From assembly GCA_004369045.1 (NCBI GenBank), contig ML213522.1:118862-182861 (forward strand): DNA of 64,000 nucleotides. The letters are read 5' to 3'. Within the stretch, counting starts at the first letter, position 1. Every line of letters begins with the position of its first letter. This stretch comes from Heliocybe sulcata. Lineage: Eukaryota > Basidiomycota > Agaricomycetes > Gloeophyllales > Gloeophyllaceae. Made by a program: the position numbers and the translations under genes. Of the stretch, positions 58,445 to 64,000 are shown piece after piece. The notes beneath the pieces are model-generated. The model saw nothing but the letters and a program-made list of their open reading frames with translations. It was not told where the DNA came from and made no database searches.

Positions 58445-58631
58445 TTTGTTTATTTCGCGATAGAAGACTATCTGGAGGTAGCAGACGCTGGAAGATTCTG
58501 ATTAGCGACTTGCGACAGCTTTCCCAATCCTCTCCGACGTCCTCTGTTTGCTTACCTTTGTGGCTCGGCCCGCGTTCGCCTGCTAATAGCGTAGCCTCTA
58601 GGTCTGCTGCAAGGGGGTATACTCGTCCACC
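58445..58631. promoter_or_regulatory. Compact bidirectional promoter, eIF4B and ARPC2
   Basis: Only 187 bp between divergent start codons, so the two genes probably share a core promoter. CT-rich on the + strand near 58520-58560. Confidence 0.5.
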
Positions 58632-59815
58632 ATGATCTTGCTAGAGGTCCGTTACTGTGAACTCTTCCGCGTATCCAGCGACTGATTCTCGCAGCCTCAC
58701 AATGTTATTATTCAAACTACTCTTAGTGAGAAGATCGCCAGGTCAGTGACGGTTCCGGATCCGCATCGCATACCAACACCATCGTTGTTACAGGCCATCC
58801 TCTCTCGACGTTCAGTTCGTCGACTATGACAACGTTAGATTCCACCTCTCTACCCCCGAGCGCAAGACCGCTGTTCTACTCTCAATGAGCATCCGGTGCT
58901 GGGGCGATCTCGTCAAGTACGGCGCGCTGGACATCTTGAAGCGCGAATATGGATCTCTTTTGAAAGACGCGGCCGAGCCTGAATACAATGTGAGCCTTGA
59001 AATCGATTTGGAGCAAGTCCCACCTGAGGGCGGTACGTGCATATGCTTTATCCGTCCATCACTCAGCTCTTGATGAGGCATAGAGGCTCGCGAGTCGTTC
59101 ATCAAGTCCGTATCCCTGCTGAAGCGTAATGCATTGGCGGCACCGTTTGAGCACGCATTCCGGACTCAGAAAGAACTGGAGGCATCAGGTAGCGGGCAGG
59201 GTGAGCTCATGCAGGTTCATTACCGCGACGAGGAGGCCATCTACGTGCAAGCGTCCGCTGATCGCGTCACTGTAATTTTTTCGACTGTCTTCCGGGAAGA
59301 GACAGATCGTGTGTTTGGAAAGGTCTTCCTTCAGGTAACGAGACTCACTTCTGATATGTGAGGGATGATACTGAGACATCACAGGAATTTGTCGACGCGA
59401 GACGTCTGCCCACCATCCAAAATGCTCCGCAAGTCCTCTATTCCAACCGAGATGCACCGCTCGAGATACGGCACGTTCCCGGACTCCGTGACACAGAGGA
59501 CATTGGCTATGTCACCTTCGTCCTGTTCCCTCGCCACTTCGCCAACGCCGCCGTCTCGGAGGGGACGATCTCCCACATCCAACTCTTCCGCGACTACCTT
59601 CACTATCATATCAAGTGCTCGAAAGCCTATATGCATTCGCGAATGCGACATCGCGTGTCGGAGTTCCAGAAGGTCCTCAATAGGGCAAAGACGGAGGTGG
59701 CGGCACCCGCCGAGAGGAAGACCGTGAGGTACGTCACTGTTCTAATTATGTCTGCAGTGTTGTACACTTACTTACACTTGAATGTGCCAGTGGCCGCACT
59801 TTAGTATCACGTTAG
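58632..59815 (+). CDS. ARPC2: ARPC2, p34 subunit of the Arp2/3 complex
   Basis: The start at 58632 gives MILLE, then an intron and PHNVIIQTTLSEKIA. Later exons read PSSLDVQFVDYDNVRFHLST, KREYGSLLKDAAEPEYNVSL, EIDLEQVPP, LKRNALAAPFEHAF, HYRDEEAIYVQASADRVTVI, FSTVFREETDRVFGKVFLQ, PQVLYSNRDAPLEI, TEDIGYVTFVLFPRHFANAA, FRDYLHYHIKCSKAYMHSRM and VLNRAK. The C-terminus is KTVSGRTLVSR, as in other ARPC2 proteins. With ARPC4 it forms the core that holds the actin branch to the mother filament. The stop is at 59813-59815 after the last intron. Confidence 0.97.
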
Positions 59816-61207
59816 TCTGTCTTGTCTCTTCTGGCAAGAGTACCATTTTACTTCCCTCCCACCGTAACAAGGTTCTTAATTGCTCTCCAATGTCAATGGT
59901 CTGCCTAAGCCAAATATGAGATATGAAGTCAGCCTGCTTGAAATATATGCCCTCAAAACTAACACAGGTAGTAGGGTGCTTTCGTGGGCCCAGAACCCAA
60001 ACCGCGAATTACCTCTATGGGTTAACCACTATGGGTCATGTGTGCTTATTGGGTGCTACCCGTCATGTGTACAGGTAAACTGTGGGTCACCTGCAGGCAC
60101 TCATCGCTATCCATGGTAGCCCAGTTGGACCAATGCACATCAGGAGATGAGTACTCCTCTGTGTGGAGATTGGTTCTCTGGTTTCCATAGGGAGACAACA
60201 ACTTCTTTGTAAGCAGGTCAAGACCAGTGACACTATAACCATTACACCAGAAGGCAGTATAACTGAGGACTGAGATCTCAGCCACTCACTGATATATATG
60301 TTAGTTATGGGAACCTAGCAAGCCCACCAGGCTTACATCCTTGCAGAGATGCCTCCTGTTGAGAAGGATGCCAAGAATAGCACAAGCTCAGAAGACAGTA
60401 TGGAAGTAGTCAATTGCAGCATTGTACAACTAAGACAAACAAGTCCTTTTATACCTACTATGATAGTCTGCCATTGTAGTCATGTCACCGGTGGCACTGC
60501 CACTTAGTCAAAGCATATAGAACAAAGGACAGATGATGAAATAAAAGTGTGAGAATAATATGCCATACATGTAAGCACCTATGTAGAGCCACATTACACA
60601 TTAACACCTCCAACATCTACTGCAATATGGAAAATATGGAAATCTGTCTGAATTGCCAGGAGGTTTGAGCTTACCCTCTATGCATCTAAAATAAGTTGTG
60701 AATGTGCCAGTCTCTCAGCAATGGTGAACTACATCACCTTCCATGGGCCACATGCACTCCCTGTGTGAACCTCTCAGAGATGGTCCACTCAACATGATGG
60801 TGACCCTCTTAATGGCTCCATGGCTCTGCATATGACCATACAGTAGCCATGGAGCTGCCCACATCTCCTGTAGCAAGTTCTCTCAGTTTGTACAATGCTT
60901 TACATGACAAAATTTACATAGTGTCTGGCAACTAGTCTTGTTGAAGGCTCAGCTTGGCCTGAAGCCACAGGTGTTTGGGCTTGGCCTGGGCCTTAATCCG
61001 AAGTTCTATATGTAGAAACTGATATTGGTTTCATTGCAGACTACAGTACCAATAGAACATAGTAACACTTGGGCGTGTTGGCCATTGCAGGGCATGCCAT
61101 TATTGTTTTGAGTCCTGAGCATCTGTGAGTTAGTTGTGCATAAATTGCCAATATTGCTGTTCTTGTAAGGGCAATGTTAACAACCAATGAGCTGGCAACA
61201 CTGCACA

Positions 61208-61313
61208 TTGTTGAAGGGAGTTCCAAAGCAGATACATACACTCATAAGCACTAGATACATCCACTAATAATATCTAAGGGCTCACCTGCATGTTGTTGAA
61301 GGGAGTTCCAAAG
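61208..61313 (+). repeat. Direct repeat pair (20 bp)
   Basis: TGTTGAAGGGAGTTCCAAAG occurs at about 61208-61227 and 61294-61313, 86 bp apart, with similar flanks. Likely part of a degenerate tandem repeat. Confidence 0.6.
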
Positions 61314-62687
61314 AGGAACAGGTTAAGGGACCCTTCAACAAGTGCAAAAGACAAAGTGGCCATACTGCATGGCATATGATGTGACATCATCTAGCTGAAA
61401 GTGAAGGTAGCTGAAGGGGAGCCCTTACATCACCCCCCCCTTTTAGATTGCAGCAGCCATGATGCAAGAAAAAAAGAAAAGAGAGTAAAAAAGAGAAGAA
61501 GTAATTACAGAGTCTGTTTAAAAGGGAAGAAAAGAAAAGGTATTAAAATGACCATATAAAAGAGCAAATTAAACCGCACCACTCATACTCACATCTCCAC
61601 CATCAATTGGCCATCCACTGCATTGATCTGTCTTGGAGCAGAAGGATGTTGCTGGTGGAACTTGGCAACTTCCTTTGGTGCGTTGATACACCCTACATGG
61701 CACTGGACTCTGAAAACATATTTCTGGACAATTGTAGCACATTCCCACGCTCAGCATGATAGTGCATATCTGCAGCATCATGCTACGAGTGATATTCGAA
61801 TTTCTATGGATTTTTCACTCTTTCCCTACTCCTGACAACTCTCTGATCTCATTCAACAAACGCTCTGCTGCATTACTTAAGTACATGCTGATATGCACTA
61901 ACTCGCAATGAAACCCGCAAAGAAGAGACTTAAAGCAAGACATGCCCACAAAGCATACCACTAAACCCTTGGTGCTAGATGAGTGTGAGGCCCAGGGTAA
62001 TAAAAGGTATGAGTATATCCGGAGGGATCAGTTTGTTGGTAAGATGTGTAGGTGGGGCCAAAGATAGGTTGGCACAGACTGGTGCAGACTTGTAGCAGTC
62101 AAAATTGATACACTCACTTTGGGCATTGCTTGTATATTATGCTACTTGATGATGTGATCCCAATGATACTTGAGTGCACTTCAGAAAGTAACTTGCGGCT
62201 GTTGCAGAGCATGCACTGGGTTGTGCAGACTTGGAGGGAGCAGATTCAGTGTCGCCAACACAAGGCAATCCAGATGCACATCCAATGCTGTCAGAGTGCC
62301 GAGGGGGACTCTAAAACTCGAAGAGATGCGAGCACAATCAACTAAACTAGTGGTGCACAAGGACAGACTTAGAAACACTTGAAGTTGCAGGACTTACTAG
62401 TTGTGCATGCTGTCAGAAAGGTCACAGTAAACTCTGAGTGAAGACAGAAGGCAGATGCAAGCCTTATTCTCAAGAGGAAACTCTGACGCTGAAACTGAGA
62501 TGTGAAGGGTGATGATAACTTGTATTTTTCAATGACACCGCTACACTACTCGCAGTCAAACATGAACAGCAAACCAACTCCCACAAACCAACTCCTGCTT
62601 TGTGCACTCATCCACAAGGCACTGATGAGACACTGACACTCGACGAGACCCAAAACGAAGACCTAGAAAGAACAAACAACCACACAA

Positions 62688-62709
62688 TACCACCAAACCC
62701 TTGGTGGTA
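62688..62709. repeat. Perfect 9-bp palindrome arms, related copy at about 61957
   Basis: Arms TACCACCAA and TTGGTGGTA are separated by ACCC. A related imperfect copy lies at about 61957-61979 (ACCACTAAACCCTTGGTGCT), and both are followed by similar CAGGG and AAGGTAT-like sequence. This resembles transposon ends or a repeated non-coding unit. Confidence 0.5.
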
Positions 62710-64000
62710 CGCGGCTGCAATGTCCAGGGAATCGAAGGGTATAGATTAGTTCAAGGGGAACAATGAGATGGAAGACATGTGATTGGGAGGGGCCTTTGAT
62801 ACAAGGATCGTGGTACACGGCACTTATAAGGCCAGTGCTCATGAACTGAAGTCGCTAAAGCAATGCAGCAACAGCGACAATCTAAACTTTTCGACAATGA
62901 TGGTGAACGGCTCTATGACACACAAGGTCGCTTCGGAAAGGAGTACTGGATTGGAGCATACGATACTAGCAGTTGTTGCTTTTTAGAAGAAGGTTGGCAG
63001 AACCTCTTGATGAAGTCAGAAGATGCGAAGAGCACCTTGGTCGCTGAAGACTCTGATGCTAAACTGAGATGTGAATGGGAGAAAGTAACTTGGATTGTAC
63101 AAAGAGAAAATTGTCCTTAAATACAAGTACACTACCATCTACTGGCACTACCTCGTTGTCCTCCTATTGTCTTGTCGCCATCTGAGTCACTTCACCAATT
63201 GCCAAACCATCTGCTGCATGCAGTTGTCGCTCACCCATTATCGAGCCCATTGTCCAATCCCAACCTGCTAAACCACTCCTTCAACCAAAGCACCGCAACG
63301 CTGCACATGCTATCTTGAATGAGCCATATGAGTGCCACCGCTAGCCCCGCTGAGCGAGACAATTGTGGATGTTGATAGCCAGTCATCGAGCGAGATTGAT
63401 AAGGCGTCTAATTGTGAGTGAACGCTCTCGAGCAGCGCTAGTCCGAAGTCCGAGTCTTGGCAAACAGCTCCGGCACATCAGCGAAGTCAGCCGCATCAGG
63501 GATGTTGCTAGCATGCACTGAGCGTCTATTGTTTGACAAGCCCGGCCAGTTCAGCGTAAGCAGATGTGACTCAATAAGATCAGATAGCAGGGACAATAGC
63601 TTGTGGGACCACGGCCAGAGCTTCAGCAAGGGACGTGTCGTTCGATAGCGATGCGCCAACACCTAGACCAGAGTCGAGAGCAGAGTGCCGATGCCTAGGA
63701 GTGGGGAGGCCATGCTGTAGCGCTTTTGTGATACACAGGGATATATCCTACAGCTGTGTTATAATACACTTTCTGTGGCTGTGCAGGGAGAGCCACAGTT
63801 ATCACAATGCTATCGGAGCCCAGTGAAGATGGTCCTTGGTGGTCCTGCCGTGGACCAGCCAGACATAAGGGTATTACAGAAGCTCCAATATGGAGAAAAC
63901 ATATTCCCAAAATAGCCGGGAGACAGATGGGGTGGGTCTGGGTGGGAACATATGCCCCAAACTGGTAGAAAAGCCTGTGGGGCTGCTAGAAACTCAGGAA

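Larger units (their letters stand above)
59816..64000. other. AT-richer repeat-bearing region, no supported gene
   Basis: Base composition and codon character change after ARPC2. Only short frames are present, none with a recognised motif. The region shows imperfect direct repeats and a short palindrome (listed separately), a C-run near 61430, and a small hairpin at 63772-63797 (CTGTGGCT/AGCCACAG). It looks like decayed mobile-element or other intergenic repeat DNA. A short open stretch near 60331-60510 and one at 62863-63120 are the longest and could be remnants. Confidence 0.5.

Overview
The window is nuclear DNA from a filamentous basidiomycete, most likely an Agaricomycete. The reasons are dense genes on both strands, many introns of about 46-80 nt with GTRNGT donors and CTAAC-like branch points, a GC-rich coding style, and the gene set (fungal EPL1, Mediator subunits, an RSR1-type Ras, a Thr/Pro-rich secreted protein, a BTB-like tail). 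A 765-base run of N (31047-31811) marks an assembly gap. I see no operons, CRISPR arrays, viral genomes or prokaryotic islands. Nearly every gene is spliced, so simple ORFs show only parts of them. Coordinates below run from the start codon to the stop codon and include introns.

Layout. 0-13 kb: a partial BTB-like tail, a much-interrupted ABC half-transporter (+), EPL1 of the NuA4 acetyltransferase (-), a possible membrane-protein remnant, and an MFS transporter (-). 13-30 kb: a MED25-like Mediator subunit (+), a Thr/Pro-rich secreted protein recovered only by splicing (-), the OLA1 GTPase/ATPase (+), a MED19-like Mediator subunit (+), an IMD/Ivy1-like protein (+), a PITH-domain protein (+), a proline-iminopeptidase-like hydrolase (-), a possible repeat-motif gene (+), and a UBX/TUG-like protein (-). 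30.3-32.1 kb: a repeat island with terminal inverted repeats, a tRNA-derived sequence, a 14-nt minisatellite and the gap. 32-43.6 kb: a secreted M28 aminopeptidase (-), a glutamine-synthetase-like enzyme (+), a probable membrane protein (-), a tandem duplication with a frameshifted copy, a small unknown ORF (-), UBA4 (-), a short-chain dehydrogenase (+), and APC10 (+). 43.8-60 kb: a DDT/WHIM/PHD chromatin factor (-), an Rpp25/Alba protein (-), an alpha/beta hydrolase (-), a 117-bp MITE-like element, DBP2 helicase (-), an RSR1/Rap-like GTPase (-), a charged-tail cyclophilin (+), eIF4B (-), and ARPC2 (+). 60-64 kb is AT-richer, repeat-bearing DNA without a gene I can support.

Functionally this is mostly a housekeeping region: transcription and chromatin (EPL1, MED25, MED19, DDT-PHD), RNA and translation (DBP2, Rpp25-like, eIF4B, OLA1, UBA4), cell cycle and polarity (APC10, RSR1-like, ARPC2), and some secretion and transport. 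I did not find a clearly new multi-gene system. The most notable observations are a 636-nt intron in motif V of DBP2, where other introns of that gene are about 50-80 nt; three introns that appear to use GC donors; the fully in-frame secreted-protein gene; the tandem duplication with one frameshifted copy; and the repeat island around the gap.
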